A stretch of DNA of 64,000 bases, taken from the NCBI RefSeq assembly GCF_000349325.1, contig NC_020504.1, positions 4,994,053 to 5,058,052 on the forward strand. The letters run 5' to 3'. The DNA comes from Streptomyces davaonensis JCM 4913. GTDB lineage: Bacteria; Actinomycetota; Actinomycetes; Streptomycetales; Streptomycetaceae. A program made the position numbers and the translations under genes. Under the pieces are notes generated by a model, which was given only the letters and a program-made list of their open reading frames with translations, searched no databases and was not told the DNA's origin. Shown here piece after piece: positions 1 through 9,370 of the stretch (position 1 is the first letter of the stretch; each line of letters starts with the position of its first letter).

Positions 1-546
1 CTCTACTCCGCGCTCGCGCTGGCCGTCATCGGCGGCGGCCTGTACGGCGGCTGGAAGTGGACGCAGACCCAGTACTACGTCGGCGCCAACGGCGAGCACG
101 TCGCCCTGTACCGGGGGATCAGTCAGGACCTGGCCTGGGTCTCGCTGTCGGAGGTGGAGAAGGACCACCCCGAGATCGAACTCAAGTACCTCCCGCCGTA
201 CCAGCAGGAGCTGGTCGAGGCGACGATCGCCGAGGGCGGGCTGAAGTCCGCGCAGGCGAAGATCGACGAACTGGCCCTCCAGGCGTCCGCGTGCAAGAAG
301 CAGTCCGAGCGGCAGGCCGCCGAGAGCGAGCAGAACTCCAAGACCGGCGAGGGCGAGGCCGGAGGCACCACGGGAACCACCCGTACCTCCCTCACGTCCA
401 AGGCGTCACCGACACCGAATCCGTCGGAGAAGCCTTCGGACAACCAGTCGACCTCCCCGTCCCCGTCCACGACCGCCACTCCCACTCCCGGCCCGACCCT
501 CTCGGAGGAAGAGCAGAAGGTCGTCTCGAAGTGCGGTACGCAGTAG
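1..546 (+). CDS. pstP: C-terminal part of PP2C-type Ser/Thr phosphatase (PstP-like), 5' truncated by window edge
   Basis: The frame is open from base 1, so the catalytic N-terminal domain lies outside the window. What remains starts with a hydrophobic membrane segment (LYSALALAVIGGGLYGG), followed by an extracytoplasmic part of about 160 residues that ends in a Ser/Thr/Pro-rich tail. The name rests on context: ftsW/rodA, pbpA and pknB follow at once on the same strand, which is the actinobacterial pstP-rodA-pbpA-pknB operon where a membrane PP2C phosphatase reverses PknB phosphorylation. No catalytic metal-binding residues are visible here, so the call is by synteny and topology only. Confidence 0.7.
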   Translation, partial: LYSALALAVIGGGLYGGWKWTQTQYYVGANGEHVALYRGISQDLAWVSLSEVEKDHPEIELKYLPPYQQELVEATIAEGGLKSAQAKIDELALQASACKKQSERQAAESEQNSKTGEGEAGGTTGTTRTSLTSKASPTPNPSEKPSDNQSTSPSPSTTATPTPGPTLSEEEQKVVSKCGTQ

Positions 547-573
547 GCAAGCCGTGAGAGGCCCCGTCACACG

Positions 574-2016
574 ATGAGCAGTACTTCCAACCCCTCGACG
601 CACCACACGTCCACGATCGGCTCCATCGGAGCGCCGAGCCGACGCAACACCGAGCTCGCGCTGCTGGTGTTCGCCGTCGTCATCCCGGTCTTCGCCTACG
701 CCAACGTGGGCCTCGCGATCAACGACGAGGTGCCGACCGGTCTGCTCGGCTACGGCCTGGGGCTCGGCCTGCTCGCGGGCGTGGGCCACCTCGCCGTACG
801 GAAGTTCGCCCCGTACGCGGACCCGCTGCTGCTGCCGATCGCCACGCTGCTGAACGGCCTCGGTCTCGTCGCCATCTGGCGGCTCGACCAGTCCAAGCGG
901 CTCAGCAACTACGCCGAGGCCGCACCGCGTCAGCTGCTGTACTCGGCGATGGGTGTGGCCCTGCTGGCGGCCGTTCTGATCTTCCTCAAGGACCACCGCG
1001 TCCTTCAGCGCTACACCTACATCTCCATGGCGGGCGCGCTGTTCCTGCTGCTCCTGCCGCTCGTGCCCGGGCTCGGCGCCAACGTCTACGGCGCCAAGAT
1101 CTGGATCAAGATCCCCGGCCTCGGCACCCTCCAGCCCGGCGAGTTCGCGAAGATCGCCCTCGCGGTGTTCTTCGCCGGCTACCTCATGGTCAAGAGAGAC
1201 GCCCTGGCCCTGGCCAGCCGCCGCTTCATGGGCCTATACCTGCCGCGCGGCCGTGACCTCGGGCCGATCCTCGTGGTCTGGGTGATGTCGATCCTCATCC
1301 TGATCTTCGAGACCGACCTCGGAACGTCCCTGCTGTTCTTCGGAATGTTCGTCATCATGCTGTACGTCGCCACCGAGCGGACCAGCTGGATCGTCTTCGG
1401 TCTGCTGATGTCCGCGGTCGGCGCCGTCGGTGTGGCGAGCTTCGAACCGCACATCCAGACCCGTGTGCAGGCCTGGCTCGACCCGATGCGCGAGTTCACC
1501 CTCAGCCGCGAGGGCGTCCAGGACGGCATCGTCCACTCCGAGCAGGCCATGCAGGCCCTGTGGGCCTTCGGCTCCGGCGGCACCCTCGGCACCGGCTGGG
1601 GCCAGGGCGACTCCGACCTCATCGGCTTCGCCGCCAACTCCGACTTCATCCTCGCCACCTTCGGCGAAGAGCTGGGCCTGGCCGGCGTCATGGCGATCCT
1701 GCTGCTCTACGGCCTGATCATCGAGCGCGGCATCCGCACCTCGCTGGCGGCCCGCGACCCGTTCGGCAAACTGCTGGCCGTCGGCCTGTCCGGCGCATTC
1801 GCCCTCCAGGTCTTCGTCGTCGCCGGCGGTGTCATGGGCCTCATCCCGCTGACCGGCATGACGCTGCCGTTCGTGGCCTACGGCGGTTCGTCCGTCATCG
1901 CCAACTGGGCCCTGATCGGCATCCTGTTGCGCATCAGCGACACCGCGCGCCGCCCGGCGCCCGCTCCCGCCCCGAACCCCGACGCCGAGATGACCCAGGT
2001 GGTCCGCCCGTCATGA
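574..2016 (+). CDS. FtsW/RodA/SpoVE family peptidoglycan glycosyltransferase
   Basis: A 480-residue polytopic membrane protein with about ten hydrophobic segments. SEDS-family proteins polymerise lipid II into glycan strands and work with a class B PBP; the next gene encodes one. Family features include a long extracytoplasmic loop with DPMREFTLSREG, followed by GFAANSDFILATFGEELG, and the late TGMTLPFVAYGGSS motif, all typical of FtsW/RodA. The start is an ATG 27 bases after the upstream stop. The stop codon overlaps the pbpA start (ATGA), so the two are translationally coupled. The operon position beside pknB suggests the RodA/FtsW paralogue for polar growth or sporulation rather than the dcw-cluster FtsW. 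Confidence 0.93.
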   Translation: MSSTSNPSTHHTSTIGSIGAPSRRNTELALLVFAVVIPVFAYANVGLAINDEVPTGLLGYGLGLGLLAGVGHLAVRKFAPYADPLLLPIATLLNGLGLVAIWRLDQSKRLSNYAEAAPRQLLYSAMGVALLAAVLIFLKDHRVLQRYTYISMAGALFLLLLPLVPGLGANVYGAKIWIKIPGLGTLQPGEFAKIALAVFFAGYLMVKRDALALASRRFMGLYLPRGRDLGPILVVWVMSILILIFETDLGTSLLFFGMFVIMLYVATERTSWIVFGLLMSAVGAVGVASFEPHIQTRVQAWLDPMREFTLSREGVQDGIVHSEQAMQALWAFGSGGTLGTGWGQGDSDLIGFAANSDFILATFGEELGLAGVMAILLLYGLIIERGIRTSLAARDPFGKLLAVGLSGAFALQVFVVAGGVMGLIPLTGMTLPFVAYGGSSVIANWALIGILLRISDTARRPAPAPAPNPDAEMTQVVRPS

Positions 2017-3488
2017 ACAAGCCCCTGCGCCGGATCGCCATCTTCTGCGGACTCCTGATCCTCGCCCTGCTCGTCCGCAACAACTACCTCCAGTACGTCA
2101 AGGCCGACGACCTGGCCGACGACGACGAGAACCGCCGCGTCAACATCGAGCGCTACTCCACCCCGCGCGGCAACATCATCGTCGACGGCAAGGCCATCAC
2201 CGGGTCCGTGGAGTCCAAGAGCGGCGACTACCGGTTCAAGCGCACCTGGTCCAACGGGCCCATGTGGGCGCCGGTCACCGGCTACTCCTCGCAGGCCTTC
2301 GGCGCCAACCAGCTGGAGAAGCTGGAGGACGGCATCCTCACCGGCAACGACGACCGGCTGTTCTTCCGCAACACCCTCGACATGTTCACAGGCAAGGAGA
2401 AGGCCGGCGGCAGCGTCGTCACCACCCTCAACGCCGCCGCGCAGAAGGCCGCGTACGAGGGGCTGGGCGACAAGAAGGGCGCCGTCGCCGCGATCGACCC
2501 GGCCACCGGCAAGATCCTGGCGCTGGTCTCCACTCCCTCGTACGACCCCTCGAAGTTCGCCGGGAACTCCGACAAGGACGCCAAGGCATGGAGCGCCGTC
2601 CAGAAGGAGAACAACCCCGACGACCCGATGCTGAACCGGGCGCTGCGCGAGGTCTACCCGCCCGGCTCCACCTTCAAGGTGGTCACCGCGGCCGCGGCCC
2701 TGGAGAACGGCGAGGTCTCCGGGATCGACGACGCCACCAAGACGCCGGACCCGTACCAGCTGCCGCAGACCACCGGTGACCCGCTGACCAACCAGCACGG
2801 CGACTGCGAGAACGCCACCCTGAAGTACGCGCTCATGGTGTCCTGCAACACCGTCTTCGCGAAGATGGCCGACAACGTCGGCAACGAGAAGATGATCGAG
2901 CAGGCCGAGAAGTTCGGCTTCAACAACGCCGAACTGGACACCCCGGTGCGCGCCGCGGAGAGCATCTACCCCGAGGACAACCCGCCGCAGAACGCCATGG
3001 ACGGCATCGGCCAGGCCTCCAACCGGGCCACCCCGCTCCAGATGGCCATGGTCGCCGCGGCCATCGCCAACGACGGCAAGCTGATGAAGCCGTACATGGT
3101 GGACCAGCTCACCACCCCGGACCTCGACGCCCTCGCGACCACCGACCCCGAGGAGCTGTCCGAGGCGGTCTCCGCCGACACCGCGCAAAAGCTCCAGCAG
3201 ATGATGGAAGCGGTGGTCAACGACCCGCAGGGCACCGGCTCCAGCGCAAAGATCGACGGCGCCACGGTCGGCGGCAAGACCGGTACCGCCCAGCACGGCC
3301 TCAACAACAGCGAGAAGCCGTACGCCTGGTTCATCTCCTACGCCAAGGTCGCCGACGGCAGCTCGCCGGTGGCCGTCGCGGTGGTCGTCGAGGACGGCGC
3401 CGCCAACCGTGACGACATCTCCGGTGGCGGCCTCGCCGGTCCGATCGCAAGGGACGTGATGAAGGCAGTCATCGACAGCAAGAAGTGA
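2013..3488 (+). CDS. pbpA: Penicillin-binding protein, class B transpeptidase (PbpA-like)
   Basis: A 491-residue D,D-transpeptidase that cross-links peptidoglycan outside the membrane. One N-terminal membrane anchor (residues about 7-22) is followed by a dimerisation domain (ERYSTPRGNII near 46-56). The penicillin-binding fold has all three active-site motifs: STFK at 219-222 (acylated Ser219), SCN at 277-279 and KTG at 422-424. The ATG overlaps the ftsW/rodA stop by four bases, so the SEDS polymerase and its transpeptidase are probably made together. pknB follows after 171 bases. Its size and position match the PbpA of the actinobacterial pstP-rodA-pbpA-pknB operon. Confidence 0.95.
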   Translation: MNKPLRRIAIFCGLLILALLVRNNYLQYVKADDLADDDENRRVNIERYSTPRGNIIVDGKAITGSVESKSGDYRFKRTWSNGPMWAPVTGYSSQAFGANQLEKLEDGILTGNDDRLFFRNTLDMFTGKEKAGGSVVTTLNAAAQKAAYEGLGDKKGAVAAIDPATGKILALVSTPSYDPSKFAGNSDKDAKAWSAVQKENNPDDPMLNRALREVYPPGSTFKVVTAAAALENGEVSGIDDATKTPDPYQLPQTTGDPLTNQHGDCENATLKYALMVSCNTVFAKMADNVGNEKMIEQAEKFGFNNAELDTPVRAAESIYPEDNPPQNAMDGIGQASNRATPLQMAMVAAAIANDGKLMKPYMVDQLTTPDLDALATTDPEELSEAVSADTAQKLQQMMEAVVNDPQGTGSSAKIDGATVGGKTGTAQHGLNNSEKPYAWFISYAKVADGSSPVAVAVVVEDGAANRDDISGGGLAGPIARDVMKAVIDSKK

Positions 3489-3659
3489 ACCCGCTCACGC
3501 CGCCTTCACATCGGTGCACGTTGTGATACCGGTCCTGTATCGGCTGACGGGCTTGGCCAGGTCACACAAAGCGAGCCGGGTACGGTAGGCCCGGACGGCA
3601 GCCTCCGAACCGTACGAACGTGCGGGTCGGGACCGACGGAGAGGGCTGGTAGGTAGCTT

Positions 3660-5660
3660 ATGGAAGAGCCGCGTCGCCTCGGCGGCCGGTACGAGCTGGG
3701 CCAGGTGCTCGGTCGTGGTGGCATGGCGGAGGTCTACCTCGCGCATGACACGCGCCTCGGCCGCACCGTGGCGGTGAAGACGCTGCGCGCGGACCTCGCG
3801 CGCGACCCGTCCTTCCAGGCCCGCTTCCGCCGGGAGGCCCAGTCGGCCGCCTCGCTCAACCACCCCGCGATCGTGGCGGTCTACGACACGGGCGAGGACT
3901 ACATCGACAACGTGTCGATCCCGTACATCGTCATGGAGTACGTCGACGGCTCCACCCTGCGTGAGCTTCTGCACAGCGGCCGCAAGCTGCTGCCGGAGCG
4001 CGCGATGGAGATGACCATCGGGATCCTCCAGGCCCTGGAGTACTCGCACCGCAACGGCATCGTGCACCGTGACATCAAGCCGGCCAACGTCATGCTGACG
4101 CGCAACGGCCAGGTCAAGGTCATGGACTTCGGTATCGCCCGCGCCATGGGCGACTCCGGGATGACGATGACGCAGACCTCCGCGGTCATCGGCACCGCGC
4201 AGTACCTCTCGCCGGAGCAGGCCAAGGGCGAGCAGGTGGACGCACGGTCCGACCTGTACTCGACCGGCTGTCTGCTCTACGAGCTCCTGACGGTACGGCC
4301 GCCCTTCGTGGGCGACTCCCCGGTGGCGGTGGCCTACCAGCACGTACGCGAGGAAGCCCAGCCGCCGTCGGTGTTCGACCCCGAGATCACCCCTGAAATG
4401 GACGCCATCGTCCTGAAGGCCCTGGTCAAGGACCCGAACTACCGCTACCAGTCCGCTGACGAGATGCGGGTCGACATCGAGGCCTGCCTCGACGGCCAGC
4501 CGGTCGCGGCGACCGCGGCCCTCGGCTCCGTGGGCTACGGCGGCTACCCCGACGACCAGCCGACGACGGCACTGCGCTCCTCGGACGCCGGCGCGACGTC
4601 GATGCTGCCCCCGATGAACCCGGACGACGGCGGCTTCGGCTACGACGACCGCCCGGACCGCCGCCGCCAGAAGAAGTCGAACACCTCGACGATCCTGCTG
4701 GTGGTAGCGGCCGTGCTGGTACTCGTCGGCGCGATCCTGATCGGTAAGTGGATCTTCGGCGGGAACGGCGTGGGGAACACCTCCACGAAGGCACCCGCCC
4801 TGATCGGGCTGACGCTGCCGGAAGCCGAGAAGCTGGCCAAGAACGCCGAGGTCAAGCTGGAGTCGACCGAGAAGCCCTGCGAGGACCAGACCAAGGGCAA
4901 GATCTGCTCCCAGACGCCGACTCAGGGCACGACGGTCGACAAGAACTCCACGATCGAGATCGTGGTGTCGACCGGAGCGCCGAAGGTCGCGGTGCCGAGT
5001 GTCCTCGGCGACGACTTCGAGGACGCCAAGGCGACTCTGGAGGGCGACAAGTACGCCTTCGTCGTCAAGAAGAAGGAAGAGGTGTCGTCGGAGCCGGAAG
5101 GCACCGTCACGGCACAGGACCCCGAACTCGGCGAAGAGGTCGAGAAGGGCTCCACCATCACCCTCACCGTCGCGAAGGCGGAGGAGAAGGCGACCGTCCC
5201 CGACGTCATCGGCCAGACCTGCGACGCGGCCAAGACCCAGATGACGGCCAGCGACCTGGTCGGCGAGTGCACCGAGGTCGACACCCAGGACCCGAACCAG
5301 GTGGGCAAGGTCATCGCGACGACCCCGGGCGCGGGCCAGACCGCCGACCCCGGCTCCACGGTGAACATCCAGATCGGCAAGCAGGCGGTGAACGAGCAGG
5401 TCCAGGTCCCGCAGATCGTGGGCCAGAAGCTCAAGGACGCCAAGAAGATGCTGGAGCAGGCGGGCCTGGCCCCCGGCAACATCCAGGGCTCCCAGAACGA
5501 CGACGCCACCGTCTTCAGCTCCAACCCGACGCCCGGCACCACGGTCAACAAGGGCCAGACCGTGGACATCATCGCCGTGGAGGACGGCGGCGGAAACGGC
5601 GGCAACGACGGCGGAATCTTCGGCGGCGTGAACGGCGTGACCTTCCGCACGGAGGACTGA
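3660..5660 (+). CDS. pknB: Ser/Thr protein kinase with PASTA repeats (PknB/StkP type)
   Basis: A 666-residue transmembrane eukaryote-like kinase. The cytoplasmic kinase domain (about 10-275) has the glycine loop GRGGMAEVY, ATP-binding Lys40 (VAVK), the catalytic loop HRDIKPANV (Asp138) and DFG at 156-158. A Pro/Gly-rich juxtamembrane stretch leads to a membrane helix (TILLVVAAVLVLVGAILIG). Four PASTA repeats follow outside the cell (starting near ALIGLTL, VPSVLGD, VPDVIGQ and VPQIVGQ), which in this family sense muropeptides or lipid II. It closes the operon with the PP2C phosphatase, SEDS protein and PBP, and a strong hairpin terminator follows. The ATG has the sequence GGTAGGTAG just upstream. 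Confidence 0.95.
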   Translation: MEEPRRLGGRYELGQVLGRGGMAEVYLAHDTRLGRTVAVKTLRADLARDPSFQARFRREAQSAASLNHPAIVAVYDTGEDYIDNVSIPYIVMEYVDGSTLRELLHSGRKLLPERAMEMTIGILQALEYSHRNGIVHRDIKPANVMLTRNGQVKVMDFGIARAMGDSGMTMTQTSAVIGTAQYLSPEQAKGEQVDARSDLYSTGCLLYELLTVRPPFVGDSPVAVAYQHVREEAQPPSVFDPEITPEMDAIVLKALVKDPNYRYQSADEMRVDIEACLDGQPVAATAALGSVGYGGYPDDQPTTALRSSDAGATSMLPPMNPDDGGFGYDDRPDRRRQKKSNTSTILLVVAAVLVLVGAILIGKWIFGGNGVGNTSTKAPALIGLTLPEAEKLAKNAEVKLESTEKPCEDQTKGKICSQTPTQGTTVDKNSTIEIVVSTGAPKVAVPSVLGDDFEDAKATLEGDKYAFVVKKKEEVSSEPEGTVTAQDPELGEEVEKGSTITLTVAKAEEKATVPDVIGQTCDAAKTQMTASDLVGECTEVDTQDPNQVGKVIATTPGAGQTADPGSTVNIQIGKQAVNEQVQVPQIVGQKLKDAKKMLEQAGLAPGNIQGSQNDDATVFSSNPTPGTTVNKGQTVDIIAVEDGGGNGGNDGGIFGGVNGVTFRTED

Positions 5661-5675
5661 CCCACCAGCCCCACA

Positions 5676-5714
5676 CGAAGGCCCCGGCTCCCATCCAGGG
5701 AACCGGGGCCTTCG
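5676..5714 (+). terminator. Intrinsic terminator after pknB
   Basis: A perfect 12-bp inverted repeat, CGAAGGCCCCGG (5676-5687) and CCGGGGCCTTCG (5703-5714), with a 15-base loop, begins 16 bases after the pknB stop. There is no long U-tract, as usual in Streptomyces. Confidence 0.85.
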
Positions 5715-5831
5715 CACGTCTGCACGGACTTCCATCGTGTCTTCATATGTGACCAGTCGTTGATCGGGTGGGGTGGGGACTCACAGCTCTGCCCTGGCCA
5801 CACGGCCACGACACGACAGAACGGGCAGAAC

Positions 5832-6871
5832 ATGATCAACGAACAGGCCCTCCTGGAATCACCGGCCCTGCGCGGCAGCGTGCTCGACCGCACGGACGTA
5901 CTCGACAAGGTGAAGGCGCTGTCACTGCTACCGGACGGGATGCATGTCACCACAGCGATGGCGGCGGCGTACTTCGGGGTCACCGTCGAGGTCATCCGCC
6001 AGCTGTCGAAGCGCCGTCGCGAAGAGCTGGAAGCCAACGGCATGGTTGTCCTGCGAGGCGCTGACCTGCGGCAATTCGAGAGTGACAACATGTCACTCTC
6101 ACTCGGCAGTTATCCACAGGCCCGCCGCAGCCTCACCATTTACTCCCGCCGAGCCGTCCTCAACATCGCCATGCTTCTCCGCGACAGCGAAGTCGCACGT
6201 CAGGTACGCGTGTACCTCCTGGACATGGAGTACCTGGCGCGCACACAGCCTGTGGAAAACGAAGCCCCCGCTGACGTCGTCTCCCTCGACGCCCGCATCG
6301 ACCAACGCATCACCCACATCCTCGGCAAGACCGTCGTCCCCATGTTCAACGCCCTCATCGCAACGTCGGGCGAACACCGTCGCGAACTCATCGAACTCCG
6401 CCAGGACATCGAGAACGTCGAACGCAAGCTGTGCTGGCATCACCAGCGGATCAACGGCCTGGAGGGAGGGGCACCGACAAACCAGGTACGGGCCACCATC
6501 GCGGCCATGACCTGGCAGGCGTTCGAACGCCACGTCGCCGAGCTGCTGCGCCGGGACGGCTGCACGGACGTCGTCGTACGGCAGGCCCGCACCGACCGGG
6601 GCATCGACATCACCGGGCGTACGGCCGACGGACGCAGCGTGGCCGTCCAGTGCAAGAACCGGGCTGCCCGCTGGTCCGTCCCCAGCGCCGACATGCAGAA
6701 GTTCGCCGGCGCCGCCCGAGCCATCGACCGCGTCGATGTCGCGCTGTTCGTCGCCACCAGCCACTCAGCCACGAAGCACAGGCGATCGCCGACCTGAGCG
6801 GCGTCATCACCGTGAACCGGGACGAACTCGAGGCATGGAGCGCCGGGGTGCAGCTCAACGCCCTGCGATAA
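5832..6871 (+). pseudogene. Mrr-type restriction-endonuclease-fold protein with N-terminal DNA-binding-like domain, frameshifted near its 3' end
   Basis: From ATG 5832 the frame runs to a stop at 6797. The N-terminal third (ALRGSVLDRTDVL to about residue 130) looks like a phage-antirepressor or KilA-type DNA-binding region. The C-terminal part is an Mrr-like nuclease domain with DRGIDITGR and VAVQCKN, giving the D...QxK catalytic pattern. At about 6765 the frame breaks: adding one base after CAC restores SHEAQAIADLSGVITV and on to a stop at 6871, which is how this family normally ends. So one base has been lost, either in nature or by sequencing error. An earlier TTG at 5760 would add 24 unlikely residues. 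Catalytic residues lie upstream of the break, so residual activity is possible. Confidence 0.7.
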
Positions 6872-6880
6872 GCACCACGT

Positions 6881-6927
6881 GCGAAGGCCCGAAGCCGCAA
6901 GAGCAAGTTGCGGCTTCGGGCCTTCGC
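6881..6927. terminator. Bidirectional terminator between the nuclease gene and the sortase operon
   Basis: A perfect 20-bp inverted repeat (6881-6900 and 6908-6927) with a 7-base loop sits between two convergent genes and can end transcription from both sides. Confidence 0.85.
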
Positions 6928-6931
6928 CATG

Positions 6932-7678
6932 CTAACGGCTGAGCTCCTTCGGCGGGGTCCGCTGCTCGTCCACCTTCTCCACGCGCTCCAGTTCGCCCCA
7001 CACCACGTACCGGTACCGCGAGGTGTACACCGGAGTGCACGTCGTCAGCGTGATGTAGTGGCCCGCCTTGGACTTGCCCGACTCCTTCGGGACCGCGCCC
7101 AGGACCTTGACGTTGTACTTCGAGGTTTCCGGGAGGGTGGCGTAGATCTTGTAGATGTACCAGTTGTCCTTGGTCTCGAAGACGATCGGGTCGCCTTCCT
7201 CCAGCTTGTCGATGTTGTGGAACTTCGCGCCGTGGCCGTCGCGATGGGCGGCGAGGGAGAAGTTGCCCTTCTTGCCGGAAGTGGGCAGCGCGGACTTGAC
7301 CGGGTCGGTGTAGTAGCCGGCGACACCGTCGTTGAGGATCTTCGACGCCGTGCCCTTCTCGACCAGGATCTCGCCCTTGCTCATGTCCGGGACGTGCAGG
7401 AAGCCGACGCCGTTCTTGGAGTCGTAGGCCGCCGGGCCACCACCCTCGGCCTCCTGGGCCCAACTGTCACGGACCTTGTCGCCCTGCTCGTCCGCCTTGC
7501 GGTCCGCTATGACGTTCGTCCACCACAGGGAATAGACGACGAACAGACCCAGCACCAGGCCCGCCGTGATGAGGAGTTCACCGAAGACGCTGATCGCCGC
7601 CGCGATACGGCCGGTGCCCCGGCGCCGCGGGGAGGCGGGGGTGCCCGTCAGCTCTTGCTGCTCGGCGGTCGCTGCCAC
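6932..7678 (-). CDS. Class E sortase (first of three)
   Basis: A 248-residue membrane-anchored cysteine transpeptidase that attaches surface proteins to peptidoglycan. One hydrophobic anchor (residues about 25-53, ending YSLWWTNV) precedes the sortase fold. Catalytic residues are the His in LAAHRDGHG, the Cys in TLTTCTP and the Arg nine residues after that Cys (TSRYRYVVW), the spacing known for class E. The GTG start at 7678 is preceded by AAGGG, and the next sortase ends 13 bases upstream, so both are in one operon. In Streptomyces two adjacent class E sortases anchor chaplins and other LAXTG proteins; this gene and the next likely correspond to that pair. Confidence 0.92.
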   Translation of the reverse strand: MAATAEQQELTGTPASPRRRGTGRIAAAISVFGELLITAGLVLGLFVVYSLWWTNVIADRKADEQGDKVRDSWAQEAEGGGPAAYDSKNGVGFLHVPDMSKGEILVEKGTASKILNDGVAGYYTDPVKSALPTSGKKGNFSLAAHRDGHGAKFHNIDKLEEGDPIVFETKDNWYIYKIYATLPETSKYNVKVLGAVPKESGKSKAGHYITLTTCTPVYTSRYRYVVWGELERVEKVDEQRTPPKELSR

Positions 7679-7691
7679 TGTTCATCTGCCC

Positions 7692-8735
7692 TTACTGCAC
7701 GAGCGCATCCGGCTTGCCCTTGCTGCGCGGCCGTTCCTCGACCATCTTGCCCCACACGATCATCCGGTACTTGCTGGTGAACTCCGGCGTGCACGTGGTG
7801 AGCGTGATGTACCGCCCCGGCCCCGTGAACCCCGACTCCGGCGGCACCGGTTCCAGCACACTCACATTGCTCGGCGCCGTCACCGGCAGGATCGACGCCA
7901 TCTTGTAGACGAAGTAGTCGTCCTGCGTCTCCACCACGATCGGATCGCCCGGCTCCAGCCTGTTGATGTACCGGAACGGTTCTCCGTGCGTGTTCCGGTG
8001 CCCCGCAAGCCCGAAGTTCCCCGTCTTCGCGTCCGGCATCGCCGTCTTCAGCTCGCCCTCGCCGTAATGCCCGACCATCCCCCGGTCCAGCACCTTCTTG
8101 TTGCTGATCCCCTCGGCGATGGGCACCACCACGTCCAGCTTCGGAATGTGCAGGATCGCGAAGCCCTGCCCCGGCTCGAAGGTCCCCGGGTTGCGCTTGC
8201 CGCTCTCCCAGTCCTCCTGGAGGTTGTTGCGCTCCTTGTCGGCCTGCGCATGCGCCCGCACGTTCGTCCACCACAACTGGTAGCTCACGAACAACAGCAT
8301 CAGCACACCGGTCGTGATGAACACCTCGCCGATCGCGCGGCTGGCCACCACCCCCGCACTGGGCTTCCGCGCCCGCGCCTGCCGCCGCGCCTCGACCCGC
8401 GAAAGCGGCCGACTCCCCGACTCAGGCACGGACGTCGCCTGCGCTCCGCCCCCATGACGCCCATGACGCCGCTTGGCGGCCTTTCTCCGGGCCGCACGGC
8501 CCCCACCCGGGGTTCCGGCAGCGGAAGCGGCGGACGAGCCTCCAGAAGAGGCCCCAGAAGCGGACACGGACTCGCCGCCCGGTATCCGCAGCGCCACCGT
8601 CTCCTCATCGGCCGGCTGCGCCCACGCCTCACCCGCCCCCGCGCTCTCGTACCACTCCCCGAGCGCACCGGAACCCTCGTACGGCTGCTCCCCGTACGAG
8701 GCACCGGACTCGCGCTCGGGGCGCAGCTGGGTCAC
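7692..8735 (-). CDS. Class E sortase (second of three), with long cytoplasmic N-terminus
   Basis: A 347-residue protein from a GTG (8735) whose GTGA overlaps the pabA stop, which fixes the start. Residues 1 to about 140 are low-complexity, charged and Ala/Ser/Gly-rich, ending in RRQARARK. The membrane helix (GEVFITTGVLMLLFVSYQLWW) then leads to the sortase domain. Catalytic residues are the His in LAGHRNTHG, the Cys in TLTTCTPEF and the Arg of KYRMIVW nine residues later. It is most like the 6932 sortase. The long N-terminal extension is cytoplasmic by topology and could bind partners. Translational coupling to a folate or tryptophan biosynthesis gene is unusual but appears to be part of this operon. 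Confidence 0.92.
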   Translation of the reverse strand: MTQLRPERESGASYGEQPYEGSGALGEWYESAGAGEAWAQPADEETVALRIPGGESVSASGASSGGSSAASAAGTPGGGRAARRKAAKRRHGRHGGGAQATSVPESGSRPLSRVEARRQARARKPSAGVVASRAIGEVFITTGVLMLLFVSYQLWWTNVRAHAQADKERNNLQEDWESGKRNPGTFEPGQGFAILHIPKLDVVVPIAEGISNKKVLDRGMVGHYGEGELKTAMPDAKTGNFGLAGHRNTHGEPFRYINRLEPGDPIVVETQDDYFVYKMASILPVTAPSNVSVLEPVPPESGFTGPGRYITLTTCTPEFTSKYRMIVWGKMVEERPRSKGKPDALVQ

Positions 8736-9370
8736 GCCGTGGCCCTGCCCACCACCGGGGCGAGCCCCGCGGAGCGCGCCACCGCGTCCTGGTAGCCGCA
8801 CTCCACCAGCCAGTTCGCCAGCATCCGGTGACCGTGCTCGGTGAGCACCGACTCCGGATGGAACTGCACGCCCTCGACCGGCAGTTCACGATGCCGCAGC
8901 CCCATGATGATGCCGTCATGGGTGCGGGCGGTCACCTCGAGTTCGGCAGGCACGGTGTCCGGCTCGGCCGCCAGCGAGTGATAGCGGGTCGCGGTGAACG
9001 GCGACGGCAGACCGGCGAACACACCCTTGCCCTCGTGCTCGACCAACGAGGTCTTGCCGTGCAGCAACTCCGGCGCCCGGTCCACGACACCGCCGTACGC
9101 CACCTGCATCGACTGCATGCCCAGGCAGACACCGAAGACGGGGACCCCGGTCGCGGCGCAGTGGCGGACCATCTCGACGCAGACGCCCGCCTGCTCCGGC
9201 GTCCCGGGCCCCGGCGACAGCAGGACACCGTCGAAACCGTCCTGGGCATGCGCCGTGGACACCTCGTCGTTGCGCAGGACCTCGCACTCGGCGCCCAGTT
9301 GGTACAGGTACTGGACCAGGTTGAAGACGAAGCTGTCGTAGTTGTCGACGACGAGAATGCGCGCGCTCAC
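8732..9370 (-). CDS. pabA: Glutamine amidotransferase component (PabA/TrpG family)
   Basis: A 212-residue class I glutamine amidotransferase that supplies ammonia for making aminodeoxychorismate or anthranilate. It starts ARILVVDNYDSFVFNLVQY. The triad is the Cys in FGVCLGMQ and the His/Glu of VQFHPES; the oxyanion region is LSPGPGTPEQ. The start is GTG 9370, whose GTGA overlaps the stop of the upstream small membrane protein; its own stop overlaps the start of the next sortase. Its synthase partner is not nearby. Amphibolic use for both pathways is known in actinobacteria, so pabA versus trpG is not settled by sequence. Longer upstream starts are excluded by the overlap. Confidence 0.9.
   Translation of the reverse strand: MSARILVVDNYDSFVFNLVQYLYQLGAECEVLRNDEVSTAHAQDGFDGVLLSPGPGTPEQAGVCVEMVRHCAATGVPVFGVCLGMQSMQVAYGGVVDRAPELLHGKTSLVEHEGKGVFAGLPSPFTATRYHSLAAEPDTVPAELEVTARTHDGIIMGLRHRELPVEGVQFHPESVLTEHGHRMLANWLVECGYQDAVARSAGLAPVVGRATA

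Noticed and set aside
6110..6118. Perfect TTATCCACA inside the nuclease pseudogene
   Set aside because: A single box in coding sequence; no neighbouring boxes, so not reported as a cluster.
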